NCBI GenBank assembly: GCA_016930515.1 | Contig: JAFGGO010000027.1 | Location: 21,382 to 85,381, forward strand | DNA: 64,000 nucleotides | Source: Promethearchaeota archaeon | GTDB taxonomy: Archaea > Asgardarchaeota > Lokiarchaeia > Sigyniarchaeales > SOKP01 | Direction of reading: 5' to 3' | In this document: in pieces, positions 44,852 to 55,095 of the stretch | How the letters are laid out: every line of letters begins with the position of its first letter | How positions within the stretch are numbered: the first letter of the stretch is position 1 | Position numbers and translations under genes: made by a program | Notes under the pieces: model-generated | Seen by the model: only the letters and a program-made list of their open reading frames with translations | The model's database searches: none | Told to the model about the DNA's origin: nothing

Positions 44852-45931
44852 ATGGAACAAGAGAATTTAGAATTATATAGAAAATTGCAGCAACACATGA
44901 ATGAGCAACCCGTAGGTTTTCCTCCTACATCGTCCGGATCTGATATTCGCTTGCTGAAATATTATTTTGATCCTGAAGAGGCTTCTATTGCTCTTGCCTT
45001 AAATTATAAAAATCAATCTTTAAGTCAAATCCACGACTCTTTTAACAAGCAATATCCCGAAAAGGACGATTTAGAGCGAATTCTCCAGAGAATGACGCAA
45101 AAGGGAATTATTAGGTGGAAATTAATTGATGGTTTAAGTCACTACCACATTTTGCCGTTAGTTGTCGGCTTGGACGAATCTCAAAATTACAATCGCTCCT
45201 TAGAATATATTCATTTGATCGTTGAATACATGATGGAAACTAGATTTCCTTTTAAACTTGTTTCGAGTCCTGTTACTCAAATGAGGACGATTCCCGTGGA
45301 AAAAAGCATTGAAGTAGAACATCTGGTTAGTAATTACGACAATATCAACTCGATCGTACAAAATATTCGAGAACCAATCGTATTACTCGATTGTATATGT
45401 CGAAAAACTCAGAACCTGCTAGGAAATAGGTGTAAGCAAACATCTCGCTTGGAAACATGTATGGCTTTTGATAATCTCGCAAAACAATGGCTTCGAAGAG
45501 GTCAAGGAAAATCAATTACCAAACAAGAGGCTCTTGAAGTTTTGAAGCAGAACCAAGAAGATGGATTGGTTTTACAACCTTCGAATTCAAAAGATCCAGA
45601 ATTTATCTGTTCTTGTTGCGGTTGTTGTTGTGGAATATTAACAGCTCAAAAATACTTGCCAAATCCCGCCAAATTCTGGGCAAGTAATTACTCCGTTGAA
45701 CTAGACGAATCCTCATGTAAGGTTTGTAAAACTTGCTTGGATTTTTGCCAGTTTGATGCCTTAAAATTTCTCGAGAAAAAGAATAAGCTAAAAATAAACT
45801 TGAAACGATGCGTTGGGTGCGGAAATTGCGTTGTATCCTGTCCAAATAATGCCCTTCGATTGATTCAAAAAGCCGAATCCTCATATACTCCAAAGGATAC
45901 AGAAGAGCTTTATGAATTAGCCAAACAATGA
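44852..45931 (+). CDS. Cysteine-rich 4Fe-4S ferredoxin-like protein
   Basis: A 359-residue protein. The C-terminus has two 4Fe-4S motifs (CKVCKTCLDFC and CVGCGNCVVSC). Upstream are a CICRKTQNLLGNRC group with a later C and a compact CSCCGCCCG cluster, all typical of a family of archaeal and clostridial ferredoxin-like proteins. The first 130 residues look like a winged-helix-type region (PEKDDLERILQRMTQKGIIR). It probably carries electrons between redox enzymes or senses redox state. Confidence 0.85.
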   Translation: MEQENLELYRKLQQHMNEQPVGFPPTSSGSDIRLLKYYFDPEEASIALALNYKNQSLSQIHDSFNKQYPEKDDLERILQRMTQKGIIRWKLIDGLSHYHILPLVVGLDESQNYNRSLEYIHLIVEYMMETRFPFKLVSSPVTQMRTIPVEKSIEVEHLVSNYDNINSIVQNIREPIVLLDCICRKTQNLLGNRCKQTSRLETCMAFDNLAKQWLRRGQGKSITKQEALEVLKQNQEDGLVLQPSNSKDPEFICSCCGCCCGILTAQKYLPNPAKFWASNYSVELDESSCKVCKTCLDFCQFDALKFLEKKNKLKINLKRCVGCGNCVVSCPNNALRLIQKAESSYTPKDTEELYELAKQ

Positions 45932-46017
45932 ATTAGGGATCATTTAATCCATATTCATTAAAATAATGATGAAACTATAATAAAGTGAGTCTGGAAATAT
46001 TACATTAAGTAAAAGTA

Positions 46018-46566
46018 CTATTTCAAAATTCGATACGACTTCAAGATCTCGGTGGTAAGCTCTTCGAAAATCTTCTTGTTGTTTTCTCCCGATAGTGAAG
46101 AAGTTTCAAAAAACTTGTGGATAGAGTGTTCTTTTTGAAATTGTTCACCATCGCTTGATGGGACTTTCCTCTGGTCCTCTAAATCTGTTTTTGTTCCAAC
46201 GAGGACGTAAATAGGTTCGGTGGCATTTTCGTCCACGATCTTGAACCATTCGCTCAAATCGTCTAAACTCGTGTAACGCGTTATGTCGTAGCATAAAATT
46301 GCTCCTTGGGCTCCCCGCGCATAGCGGGGAAGGAAGAAGCGGAAACGCTGCTCTCCTGCAAAATCCCATAGCTGTAAAGTGATATTATATGAATTTCCGT
46401 CCTGATCGTCGATTTCAAGCCGATAACTCGCGAGATCGGTGCCAATCGTGATTTTCTGGGACAGGAACTTGCCGGTTAGAAGTCTTTGGATCATGGTGCT
46501 CTTTCCCACGCCGCCGTTTCCAACAACCACGACCTTGAACATGAACTTCTCGCGCCCCAACGACAT
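46018..46566 (-). CDS. Ras/Rab/Rho-like small GTPase
   Basis: A 182-residue GTPase. G1 is GNGGVGKST (residues 16-24), the switch I Thr is in ITIGTD, G3 is WDFAGEQRF, G4 is VGTKTDLED and G5 is ETSS. The TKxD form of G4 is like Rho-family proteins and not the NKxD of Rab. The position of catalytic Gln (Ras Gln61) is Glu, with Gln next to it. There is no C-terminal cysteine for prenylation (ends RILK), so membrane binding must differ. The function in the archaeon is unknown; Asgard genomes carry many such GTPases. Confidence 0.93.
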   Translation of the reverse strand: MSLGREKFMFKVVVVGNGGVGKSTMIQRLLTGKFLSQKITIGTDLASYRLEIDDQDGNSYNITLQLWDFAGEQRFRFFLPRYARGAQGAILCYDITRYTSLDDLSEWFKIVDENATEPIYVLVGTKTDLEDQRKVPSSDGEQFQKEHSIHKFFETSSLSGENNKKIFEELTTEILKSYRILK

Positions 46567-46697
46567 CCTCTCGAGTTTTAATTCGCATATGATTTTTTAA
46601 TACTATTTCTTACTTATTTAACTTCTTATAAACATGTAAGATTTTGGCATTATTTTTACAAAACAATAATACTATCATAGACTATATTTTTATAAAT

Positions 46698-47588
46698 TTA
46701 TATGTCTATATCGTACGATTTGTTTTGGATGGATTGAATTTCACGCTTGATTTCTTCGCGAAAGGAGTCTGGTAAGGACGATAAAACCTTGTCGAGTACT
46801 TTATCCTTAAGCATTTTAATGTCTTTATAAATCGAGATTAAAAATATTATTGCTGCAGCAGGAGAAACGATCAAACAAATAATCGTGCTATAAGGGATTA
46901 TTATGGAACCTGAAACGCCTGCTACGGTGCCTGGAAGTGATGTTTTAATGCCAAGTTGATTTTTCCCTCCCAATGATGCCAATAAAAACATGAGGTTCAA
47001 GAAGTTTAAAAGGAACAATATAAGAAGGCTTCCAAGTGAGACGGATTTAAATTTCTTTACTTTAAGCGCTCTAAGAACGGTCTCTACATCCTTACCGTCT
47101 TCTTTAAAGGAGATGTTGAGATTATTTTGAAATGATTTTCTTGTAACAACGGCAATTTTCCCGTGTTTCCATAAATCAAGAAATATCCAATAAAAACCAA
47201 AACTATAAGCAAAACTAAAAGCACCTGTAAAAACAAGCGAAAAAGAATCTAACAATTGGGGGCGATACAAGCTTTCGGCACCGATCCAAAAGAGTAGAAT
47301 TAGTTGAATTATTGTGCAATAAAACAAGCGACTTGCGTGTTTGATTTCCGAACCAAAAGGAGAATATGTGATTGCAAAATCGACTGTTTTACTTAATTTC
47401 CACTTATTCGAACCGACAAACCTGAAAAACAACGATATCGTGAATGTAATGAGGGGAAAGACGACCAATATAATGTCTTGCCATTCTTGCGATAAAATCA
47501 AAAAGAATAACAAGGAAAAGAGTGCGAGATCTTTTAACAAGCTCTCATTGAAGAACTTTCGTAGTGGAATATAATTATCGTCGGTCAT
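46698..47588 (-). CDS. Multi-pass membrane protein of unknown function
   Basis: A 296-residue protein with about six hydrophobic segments (near residues 15-35, 36-52, 85-105, 115-138, 185-208 and 230-252). A C-terminal amphipathic helix follows (LKDKVLDKVLSSLPDSFREE). No signal peptide or motif. It lies upstream of the small GTPase gene on the same strand (about 130 bases apart) and divergent from the XPD-like helicase. Confidence 0.7.
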   Translation of the reverse strand: MTDDNYIPLRKFFNESLLKDLALFSLLFFLILSQEWQDIILVVFPLITFTISLFFRFVGSNKWKLSKTVDFAITYSPFGSEIKHASRLFYCTIIQLILLFWIGAESLYRPQLLDSFSLVFTGAFSFAYSFGFYWIFLDLWKHGKIAVVTRKSFQNNLNISFKEDGKDVETVLRALKVKKFKSVSLGSLLILFLLNFLNLMFLLASLGGKNQLGIKTSLPGTVAGVSGSIIIPYSTIICLIVSPAAAIIFLISIYKDIKMLKDKVLDKVLSSLPDSFREEIKREIQSIQNKSYDIDI

Positions 47589-47686
47589 TTTCTTAAGAAA
47601 GCTTGCTTAATAAATAAATTTTTATACTCTTTATCAATTTAAAAGGTGACACACTTTATCTAATACATGCATTCAATGCAATTGAC

Positions 47687-49667
47687 ATGGTGAACGCAAA
47701 TAAATTACGCCGACTTTTTTCCATACGATAGTTTTCGAGAGTCTCAAGAGAATATCATAAAAACGATCGAAAAATCAGCGAGAGAACGAAATAATATCAT
47801 GTTAGTTGCACCCAATGGTACTGGAAAGACGGTTATTGCTTTGAGCGCCCTTCTTCCTGTTGCTTACGAGAAAAATCTAAGAATTATTTACATGTGTAGG
47901 ACTCACTCCCAGAACGCTAGGGTGATAAAAGAACTCAATAAAATTTCTGATGTCTTATCAAATAACAACAAGAACATCAAGATCAGGGGGATATCGATAC
48001 GAGGAAGAAACGAGATGTGCCTTCACGAGACTCTTCTATCCCTGAAATTAAGCCCGCGGGAGTCAATGTCGCTCTGCAAGGACCTGCGAAATAATCGAAA
48101 TTGTCCTTATTTCTTGAATTTATTAAAAAAGAAGAATGAATTAAACAATCCTGTTCTCATCTCTCCTGAAACCTTTGACAAGCCCATAGAAGCCGAAGAA
48201 CTCATTGATCTATGTCGCGACAAGAAATTATGTCCTTATTTTTTAAGCAAATTCTTGCTTGAGGAAATGAAGGTCGTGATATGCAATTATCAATGGATAT
48301 TCAATCCAGACATTCGTGAAACTTTCATGAAATTCATTGGCAGCGAAATCGAAAATTGTCTTCTCATTATCGACGAATGTCATAACATCATTGATGTTGC
48401 AACGGATGTGAACTCCCAGAGGATATCGCCCTATTCGCTAAAAACGTGCCTAAAGGACTTGGAAATGTATCAAGCACCCATTAAAATGCAGGGGCTCGTA
48501 AATATCCTCCTTGATCACCTCAATAACAAGAAAAGATCCATTAAAACGGAAGAAAAGGCCATAAAACCGCATTTATTCCTCGAGCTCTTGTACAAAAAGT
48601 TAGGATACACTGACTTAAACGGGTTTAAAAATTTAATACACGAAATCCACGATTATAGCGTCTCTATTCACGAAGAAAAGATCGCAAACGGAGAAGTATC
48701 TCGGGATTTCGTGGGCGGTTTGGCCGATTTTTGGTTAAAATGGATTGATGTCTACGAGAAGGAAAACTTTTTCTTCTGCTATAGCACGAAAGAGGTTAAC
48801 GAAAAACGATCCATTGCCTTAGAAATCGTGGCTCTAGACCCAAGAGAAATTGCAACTCCTCTCTTAAAAAATTGTAACGCATCCTTAAACTTATCTGGAA
48901 CAGTAAATCCGTATGTTTTTAATAACTTAATGGGTTTGAATAGTAGTGGAAAGAGTTATAAAGCTATTATTGCCGATACTCCATTTAAAAGAAAGAACAT
49001 CAAGGCGCTTATCGTGGAAGGCGTTGACACGAGAAGAGAAAATAGGACCTCGAACATGTATAAGAAATATATCGAGAAGATCTCTGAGGTAATTTATAGC
49101 ACCCCCGCAAATATCGGGGTATTTTGCGCTTCGTATAAGATTTTAAAGGGACTCATATCGAATGGGATCGAATTGGCAGCACGGAATAATCGAAAGAAAA
49201 TATTTATAGAAGAAATAGGCCAATCCGCTTCGGAAAATAGCTTTATGCTTGAAGATTTCAAGTCGATGGCTTCGAATGGGGGCGCCGTTCTTCTTGGCGT
49301 GTGTGGGGGAAGAAATTCCGAAGGAGAAGATTATCCAGGAGATTACATGAATTCCGTGATCATTGCAGGCTTTCCTTATCACTTGCCAACGCCGAGAATC
49401 GAAGCAAAGATCAAATATTACGATAAGGTATTCGATAAACAGGGATGGAACTTCGCATATCTTTATCCCGCAATTCAGAGAGCAAACCAAGCTTCTGGTC
49501 GTCCGATAAGAAAAGTTACCGACAAGGGGGCACTGGTATTCATGGATTCTCGCTTTAAATCCAAGCTTAATTGGATATCAAGTTGGGTAAAAAAAGAAAT
49601 GGAAATCGTTCCAGACAAGAAAAACGCCATTACGCAGAGTCTTTACCCGTTTTGGAACGGACAATAA
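47687..49667 (+). CDS. XPD/Rad3-like superfamily 2 helicase with apparent frameshift near the start
   Basis: A DNA helicase of the XPD/DinG type. Motif I is APNGTGKT, the Walker B box is DECH (IIDECHNI) and motif VI is QASGRPIRK. Three cysteines between MCLHE and NCPYF, plus a further LCPYF cysteine, are in place for the 4Fe-4S cluster. The conserved N-terminal FPYDSFRESQ lies upstream of the first in-frame ATG (47799). The ATG at 47687 (MVNANKLRRLF) is in another frame. Removing one T from the six-T run at 47715-47720 joins the two into a normal XPD N-terminus. Roles in the family include nucleotide excision repair. Confidence 0.87.
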
Positions 49668-49676
49668 ACCAATTGA

Positions 49677-51473
49677 TTACATTTGACTGAAATGAAGCTT
49701 TTTAGCTTTTTGATACAAAGTTATTAATTTTGCCGTGACTGAACTCCACCTGAATTGTGAGTTAATCCTCTTGAAACAATTTTCTCGTATGGTTTCGTAA
49801 TATTTCTTGTTAATCAGTACTTGAGATTTCATTATAGCGTCTGAAATGAGATTGATGGTCTGAAAGCTTTCGAGCTCTTTTTCTGGTCCAAACTTGCTAA
49901 CTTCGCACAGTCTCAAGAAATCAATTAATGAAGTGGCAAATTGAGAGGGATCGTCCTTTTCTATTAAAATCCCCGTACCGTTTGCGGGATTTTGCCTGAT
50001 ATCGAGTATTGACTCTTGAAAGCCGCCCACCTTAGTGGCAATAACCGGTAATTTGGATGCCATGGCTTCCAATGCTATAATTCCAAATGGTTCCCACCTC
50101 GACAACGCAGCGTACACGTCCGCAGCAAGATAGGCAATGTAAAGCAACTGTTCAGAGGAACCAAAAATAATTCTAATGTTATTTGGATATTTTAACGCAC
50201 TCGTTGCGTAATTTTTGATATCATTAATGCTGTGTTCAGTTGGCATGAGTAGAAAGAGAAATTTAGCGTTTGGAATTGCGGATATGACCTCTGGAACAGC
50301 GTCTAGAGCAATATCGAATCCTTTTTGTGGGGTTATTCTTCCAGACATTAAAACAAGCGGTCCAGAATCGGTAAATGGTAAAATATTGCCAGTGTTAATG
50401 TATGGATTGCTTAACGATATCTCTTCGAGAACTTGGTTTATAATTGGGGAATTAATCGTTAGATCGTTACTAAGATTCGACATTTTACGCGTTAAGAGGT
50501 ATCTTTTTATTATATCACGAGAAATGGCTCTTTCTTCCGTTAATCCCAGCATTGATCTCATTTCTCCTCCAAAATAATAATTAACGTATTCGAAGATATT
50601 AGAATAGTCCCAATCGCATCCGTTCCAAACAAAATCCGTTTTAAACCTAAATCTTTCCAATCCAAGGCTTGGAAGGAGGTGAGATTCTAAATACGACTTG
50701 CTAACGGTCGTTACGATATCGCAAACATGCGCACCAATCGTTTCTACTTTTGGAGGTATCAGGTTTCCGCTTACATCCCGCTGTTGAAATAAGGAGAAAA
50801 TCTCGTTAAAACTCATTGTCGTAAAACCATTATCCGTTAAAATACGTAAGGGTGTTTCGTCAATACCGCAGGCTTTATAAAAATTTAAGTCGAAAGTCAC
50901 TCCCATTAACAAGTGAACTGTGATAAGTGAGGCAACATCCAATCCGTTCTTAGCAAGTTCTTGTTTCATTCCAATGAAAGGGATGATCGCGTGGTAATCG
51001 TGCAGGTGCACGATGTGCGGGAGTTTCGTTCTATCTTCCTGAGCGTAAAAATCGAGCACATATCTCATTCCTATACAATAAAGGCAGAGTTTTACGGCAA
51101 ATGTATCTGGATTATAAACCAAATTATCATCCAAATACTTGTTCGTGAATTCATTTTCTCCAGAAAGCAATACGAGATTTACGTTACCCTGTTTGAGCTT
51201 GTAATATGCAATCGCGTAACTGCTTTCAGTGTCAGCAATTCCAAAAGCACGAGGATCCAATTCTCCAACGCAAACAAAAGGTAATCTCTGAATCTCTGCC
51301 TTTTTTTGCAGCCGCTCGAGTTGACCGTGCGATGGGATAAAAACAGAGACATTATACTGATTTGCTAAATATCTTGCTTGATTAGCGGGGACTTCTCCCA
51401 GACCGCCAACTTTTATAATTCCTGCGTATTCAAATGTTAAAATCCACGCGTTCTCTCTATTTATCGTTGCCAT
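49677..51473 (-). CDS. Glycogen synthase (GT5 family)
   Basis: A 598-residue glucan synthase that extends alpha-1,4-glucan from a nucleotide-glucose. The N-terminus has IIKVGGLGEVPANQARYLA (the K-x-G-G-L motif that binds the sugar nucleotide), then HIVHLHDYHAIIPFIG. The C-terminal half has SGRITPQKGFDIALDA and the E-x7-E region in SRWEPFGIIALEAMA. It suggests stored polysaccharide. It is convergent with the XPD-like gene (nine bases between stops), and no other glycogen genes are present. Confidence 0.9.
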   Translation of the reverse strand: MATINRENAWILTFEYAGIIKVGGLGEVPANQARYLANQYNVSVFIPSHGQLERLQKKAEIQRLPFVCVGELDPRAFGIADTESSYAIAYYKLKQGNVNLVLLSGENEFTNKYLDDNLVYNPDTFAVKLCLYCIGMRYVLDFYAQEDRTKLPHIVHLHDYHAIIPFIGMKQELAKNGLDVASLITVHLLMGVTFDLNFYKACGIDETPLRILTDNGFTTMSFNEIFSLFQQRDVSGNLIPPKVETIGAHVCDIVTTVSKSYLESHLLPSLGLERFRFKTDFVWNGCDWDYSNIFEYVNYYFGGEMRSMLGLTEERAISRDIIKRYLLTRKMSNLSNDLTINSPIINQVLEEISLSNPYINTGNILPFTDSGPLVLMSGRITPQKGFDIALDAVPEVISAIPNAKFLFLLMPTEHSINDIKNYATSALKYPNNIRIIFGSSEQLLYIAYLAADVYAALSRWEPFGIIALEAMASKLPVIATKVGGFQESILDIRQNPANGTGILIEKDDPSQFATSLIDFLRLCEVSKFGPEKELESFQTINLISDAIMKSQVLINKKYYETIRENCFKRINSQFRWSSVTAKLITLYQKAKKLHFSQM

Positions 51474-51673
51474 ACTGCCAAAAAATATTCTTTAATAAAG
51501 TTGTATCAACCTCATTCTATAAAAATTTAACACCTTTAGATAAAAGTTATGTATATTTTTAATGTGCTTCCTTAGGTAACAATTAATTTCACAAAAAGTA
51601 ACCTATTTAGATTAGAATGTCTTTATAACACAAAAACGAATTTTAAACTAACATAATAAAAAAGTTTTTACAA

Positions 51674-52051
51674 ATGGTCGATAGACAATACATCAACCCG
51701 GGCACTCCCGTGGCCGGTCCTTATACTCCCGCCGTGATTGCGGGAGATTTGATATTTGTTTCAGGACAAATACCTTCTCACGATTGCTTAGGAATTCGTG
51801 ATCAAACCACGAGCGCACTCGAGAAAATAAAATTCTTACTAGAATCGTGCGGATCGAAGGTTGAAAACATCGTAAAAACAACGATTTACCTTAAAAATCT
51901 AGAAAATTTCAAGGATATGAACGAATCGTACAAATATTTTTTCCTACAAAATGGTGTGAGCGAAAATTTTCCTGCTAGGTCTACCGTTCAAGCTATTCCT
52001 CCCGTTATTAGCGTAGATATAGAGATAGAGGCAATCGCCGTTTTAAACTAA
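51674..52051 (+). CDS. ridA: RidA (YjgF/UK114) family enamine/imine deaminase
   Basis: A 125-residue trimeric enzyme that hydrolyses reactive imines such as 2-aminoacrylate. The N-terminal GTPVAGPYTPAVIAGDLIFVSGQ, the active-site Arg in ARSTVQ and the C-terminal VDIEIEAIAVL match the family over its full length. It is a monocistronic gene with an ATG start. Confidence 0.95.
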   Translation: MVDRQYINPGTPVAGPYTPAVIAGDLIFVSGQIPSHDCLGIRDQTTSALEKIKFLLESCGSKVENIVKTTIYLKNLENFKDMNESYKYFFLQNGVSENFPARSTVQAIPPVISVDIEIEAIAVLN

Positions 52052-52118
52052 TCATTAATATTTTTCCACAATCGTGACTTCATTCAATACAATACATTAA
52101 AGATTAAAAAAAAAACAA

Positions 52119-52868
52119 TTAGTTTAATATGTAGTATGTTGTTGCTGGTTGCAATAAAAAACCAATTACAAGAACAATCAAAATCAGTATACAACAACAG
52201 GAGAAAGTGTTTTTTGCTTCTCCATATTTCTTTTTTTCGCATTTATAAAATAAATAGGTAATACATATCATACAAGTAATTAAAGTTAAGAAAAGAACGA
52301 GATGAAGAAGGGAAATAAAATATTGTTCTACTTGAATTGGTTGTTTGCTTAAATTTGAAATGATCGGATAGAAGAAATTAAAAAATCCAAAACCAACTAA
52401 AAAAGAAACTATATTTGCTAATATAATCGTCCCAAACATCTTTTGCTTGGTGAATCTCCCTTCTACAACAGAGTTCGTTTCCTGCTTGAAAATTACATAT
52501 TCAATAAGGATCACGAGAGTCTCAATGATAAAGTATTTCCAAAGATCCGTTAATAGATACAAGTTGTTAAGATACGCAATCCATTGCGTTATTGGAACCG
52601 TGATTAAATTGATGAATAAGGCTGTCACTAAAAGAAACCTGAAATTATTCATTATTTTTAACATTGAACAACAATACACAATGAATTCGATTAAAGAGGT
52701 TATTAAAAATGTCAATGGTATGACAACAAGAAATAAAAATCCATAACCTAAATTGATGAAGTATTCATAACTTACAAAGACGGGATTTGCTCGCACTGTT
52801 GGGATTAATATACAAATAGTTAAAAATTCTAAAAAGAGAAGTACTTCTAATTTGTGTTTAGAATTCAT
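52119..52868 (-). CDS. Membrane protein with signal peptide, paralogue of the next gene
   Basis: A 249-residue protein when started at the ATG at 52868; a longer frame extends upstream but would overlap the neighbour. It has a signal peptide ending near TVRANPV, then about six membrane segments and Lys/Cys-rich short loops (KKKYGEAKNTFSCCC). It aligns over its whole length with the 260-residue gene that ends five bases upstream (shared RANPV, FLITSLIEFIVYCC against FTILIEFVVYYA, and TVPITQ). They are tandem duplicates. No function recognised. Confidence 0.8.
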   Translation of the reverse strand: MNSKHKLEVLLFLEFLTICILIPTVRANPVFVSYEYFINLGYGFLFLVVIPLTFLITSLIEFIVYCCSMLKIMNNFRFLLVTALFINLITVPITQWIAYLNNLYLLTDLWKYFIIETLVILIEYVIFKQETNSVVEGRFTKQKMFGTIILANIVSFLVGFGFFNFFYPIISNLSKQPIQVEQYFISLLHLVLFLTLITCMICITYLFYKCEKKKYGEAKNTFSCCCILILIVLVIGFLLQPATTYYILN

Positions 52869-52873
52869 GTTGG

Positions 52874-53656
52874 TTACCCGTTTAATGTTGTGTAAAATAA
52901 ACTCGATTTTTGCATGATTATTACTGGAAATACGAATGAAGATATTAGTATGAAGATAAATATCAAACAACAATAACAGGAGTAAGTAAATTCAGTTTTT
53001 TGCCCATATTTTGCCATTTCGTAACGCTTGTAATAATAACCAATTCCAACAAAACAAGCAGCAATGATGCTGTGTAATATAATGCTGTAAAATGCTGTAA
53101 ATATTCCATCGATAAAAAATTGATTTAAGTTAGAAAAAACATTAAACAAAAAACTAAAAAATAATATACCCACTAAAAAAGAGATTAGATTTGCCACGAA
53201 TACCATTAAAGCCGATTTGTTTTTGTTTAACTCTATTTTCATAATTTCTCCTATCTCGTCTCTAAAAACAATTAATTCTATATAAAACACAAAAAATTCA
53301 ACAATGATATAAGTCCAGATACTCATGAAAAACAAATTAGTGAAATAAATCACCATTTGAGTAATGGGAACGGTCACAAAATTTACAAAAGCCACTAATT
53401 TGAATAATTTCTTTTTTTTTTTAGAATTTGATTTTCGAAAAAAAGCGTAATATACTACAAATTCAATTAAGATAGTAAAAATATATGTGAGAGGAATAAT
53501 AACCCAAATAAGGAATAAGGAGCCTTTTTGTAGGAGGTTTCCAATGGGTCCTATTGGTAGAATAACGGGATTAGCACGCACTTGTGGAAGGGATAACACG
53601 AAAATAAAAATAAAAATAAAAAAAAAATAAAACCCTGATTTTTGTCTTAATTTCAT
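52874..53656 (-). CDS. Membrane protein with signal peptide, tandem paralogue
   Basis: A 260-residue protein with a signal peptide ending at VRANPVI and about six membrane segments. It resembles the following gene along its length (TVPITQ, SFLVGILFF and a Tyr/Cys-rich C-terminal segment). The signal peptide is encoded by simple sequence (AATAAA units and a ten-A run at 53618-53627 on the + strand), which reads as Phe/Ile repeats. The pair is probably co-transcribed. Function unknown. Confidence 0.8.
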   Translation of the reverse strand: MKLRQKSGFYFFFIFIFIFVLSLPQVRANPVILPIGPIGNLLQKGSLFLIWVIIPLTYIFTILIEFVVYYAFFRKSNSKKKKKLFKLVAFVNFVTVPITQMVIYFTNLFFMSIWTYIIVEFFVFYIELIVFRDEIGEIMKIELNKNKSALMVFVANLISFLVGILFFSFLFNVFSNLNQFFIDGIFTAFYSIILHSIIAACFVGIGYYYKRYEMAKYGQKTEFTYSCYCCLIFIFILISSFVFPVIIMQKSSLFYTTLNG

Positions 53657-53818
53657 AATTTTAATATCGTTCAGCGATATATTTAAATCAATTTGACAGT
53701 GATTTCGAGTTCAATAACATAGTTCTTGTATCTAAAGACAGGAATATTGTCTTTCGTGGGTTTCAACTTTAACCATAATACGAAAGGAATTAAATTGTTT
53801 GAAATCTAATACTTATTT

Positions 53819-55018
53819 GTGTGTGATACGCTTGTTGCTTTAGGAAATTCGACTCGAAACGGAAGCGTGATTTTTGGTAAGAACTCGGATAGACCTTCAA
53901 ACGAGGTTCAACTCGTAACTCATTCGCCTTCGAAAAGTTACTCCAAGCAAGAAAGAGTGAGGTGCACATACATAACGATTCCTCAAGCACGGAAAACTTC
54001 GGAAATATTTTTAAGCCAACCTTGGTGGATGTGGGGGGCTGAGATGGGAGCGAACGAACATGGTGTAGTGATAGGAAACGAGGCTGTATACAGTCAAGAG
54101 GAATTGAATGAAACGGGATTGCTTGGTATGGATCTATTGAGGTTAGGGCTTGAAAGAGGTACATCTGCTCAAGAAGCGCTAAAAATCATTTGCGAATTAT
54201 TAAGCGCCCATGGTCAAGGAGGAGGGTGTGCATACGACGATCCGAACTGGACATATCACAACTCTTTTATTATTGCAGATGCAAAGGAAGCATTCGTGTT
54301 AGAAACCGCGGGAAGATGGTGGGTCGCCGAAATAGTCAAGACCGTGCGATCAATATCCAATAATCTTTCGATAAGGGGAAAAGGAGATTTTCGAAGCGAA
54401 GGAATTATTCAACACGCCATAAATAAAGGATATTGTAAAGATGACGAGGATTTTGACTTTGCACTCACATTTACAGGACGATCGTATTTAAACGATCGAT
54501 CGCCATTTTCGAGAGGTGGAAAATCAAGACAATTACTTGAAGTCAACAAGAGTTCTATAACGCAAAGCAAGATGATGAGCTTTTTGCGAGACCATAATGC
54601 AGGAATTTGCATGCATGGTGCTTTCGAATCGACTGGATCGCAAGTTTCAGAGATCAATCTAAAAAATACTCATATTCACTGGTTTACGGGAAGCACGCTT
54701 CCGTGCTTGAGCAATTTCAAGCCATATATATTTCCAAATGATAATAAAAATGTTTTAAAGCCTGGACCCTATAAAAATATCAATCGTCAATGGTTTTGGA
54801 GCAAACATGACGCTAAGATAAATCGATTCAAGGAAAATTCCACAAATTTAGTAGCATACATGAATAAACTCAACAAGATAGAAAAAGAAACAATTCAACA
54901 GGTTGATGCGATCTTATCCCTTGATTTAGTTAATAATTCTAATAAGATCCAAGTGCTCCTAAATAAGATTAATTCTAGTGTCTGGAAAGCATCCGAAGAA
55001 TTGATCGAAATGTTATGA
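53819..55018 (+). CDS. Secernin-like dipeptidase (peptidase family C69, Ntn hydrolase)
   Basis: A 399-residue N-terminal-nucleophile hydrolase. The sequence begins with a GTG-encoded Met followed by CDTLVALGNSTRNGSVIFGK, closely matching secernins and C69 dipeptidases. Cys2 should become the nucleophile when Met is removed. GKNSDRPSNEVQLV and the later NSFIIADAKEAFVLET are conserved. It may cleave dipeptides or related amides. The gene is monocistronic. Confidence 0.92.
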   Translation: MCDTLVALGNSTRNGSVIFGKNSDRPSNEVQLVTHSPSKSYSKQERVRCTYITIPQARKTSEIFLSQPWWMWGAEMGANEHGVVIGNEAVYSQEELNETGLLGMDLLRLGLERGTSAQEALKIICELLSAHGQGGGCAYDDPNWTYHNSFIIADAKEAFVLETAGRWWVAEIVKTVRSISNNLSIRGKGDFRSEGIIQHAINKGYCKDDEDFDFALTFTGRSYLNDRSPFSRGGKSRQLLEVNKSSITQSKMMSFLRDHNAGICMHGAFESTGSQVSEINLKNTHIHWFTGSTLPCLSNFKPYIFPNDNKNVLKPGPYKNINRQWFWSKHDAKINRFKENSTNLVAYMNKLNKIEKETIQQVDAILSLDLVNNSNKIQVLLNKINSSVWKASEELIEML

Positions 55019-55095
55019 AAAGATAAAATTCTTATTTTACAAAATATTATCCTCCTCAATTAAACATCAAGTTAAATAACATCAAGGTTTTAATC

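Noticed and set aside
52869..52973. Longer N-terminus for the 249-residue membrane protein
   Set aside because: It would overlap the upstream paralogue by 100 bases, and the paralogue's signal peptide aligns with the start at 52868.
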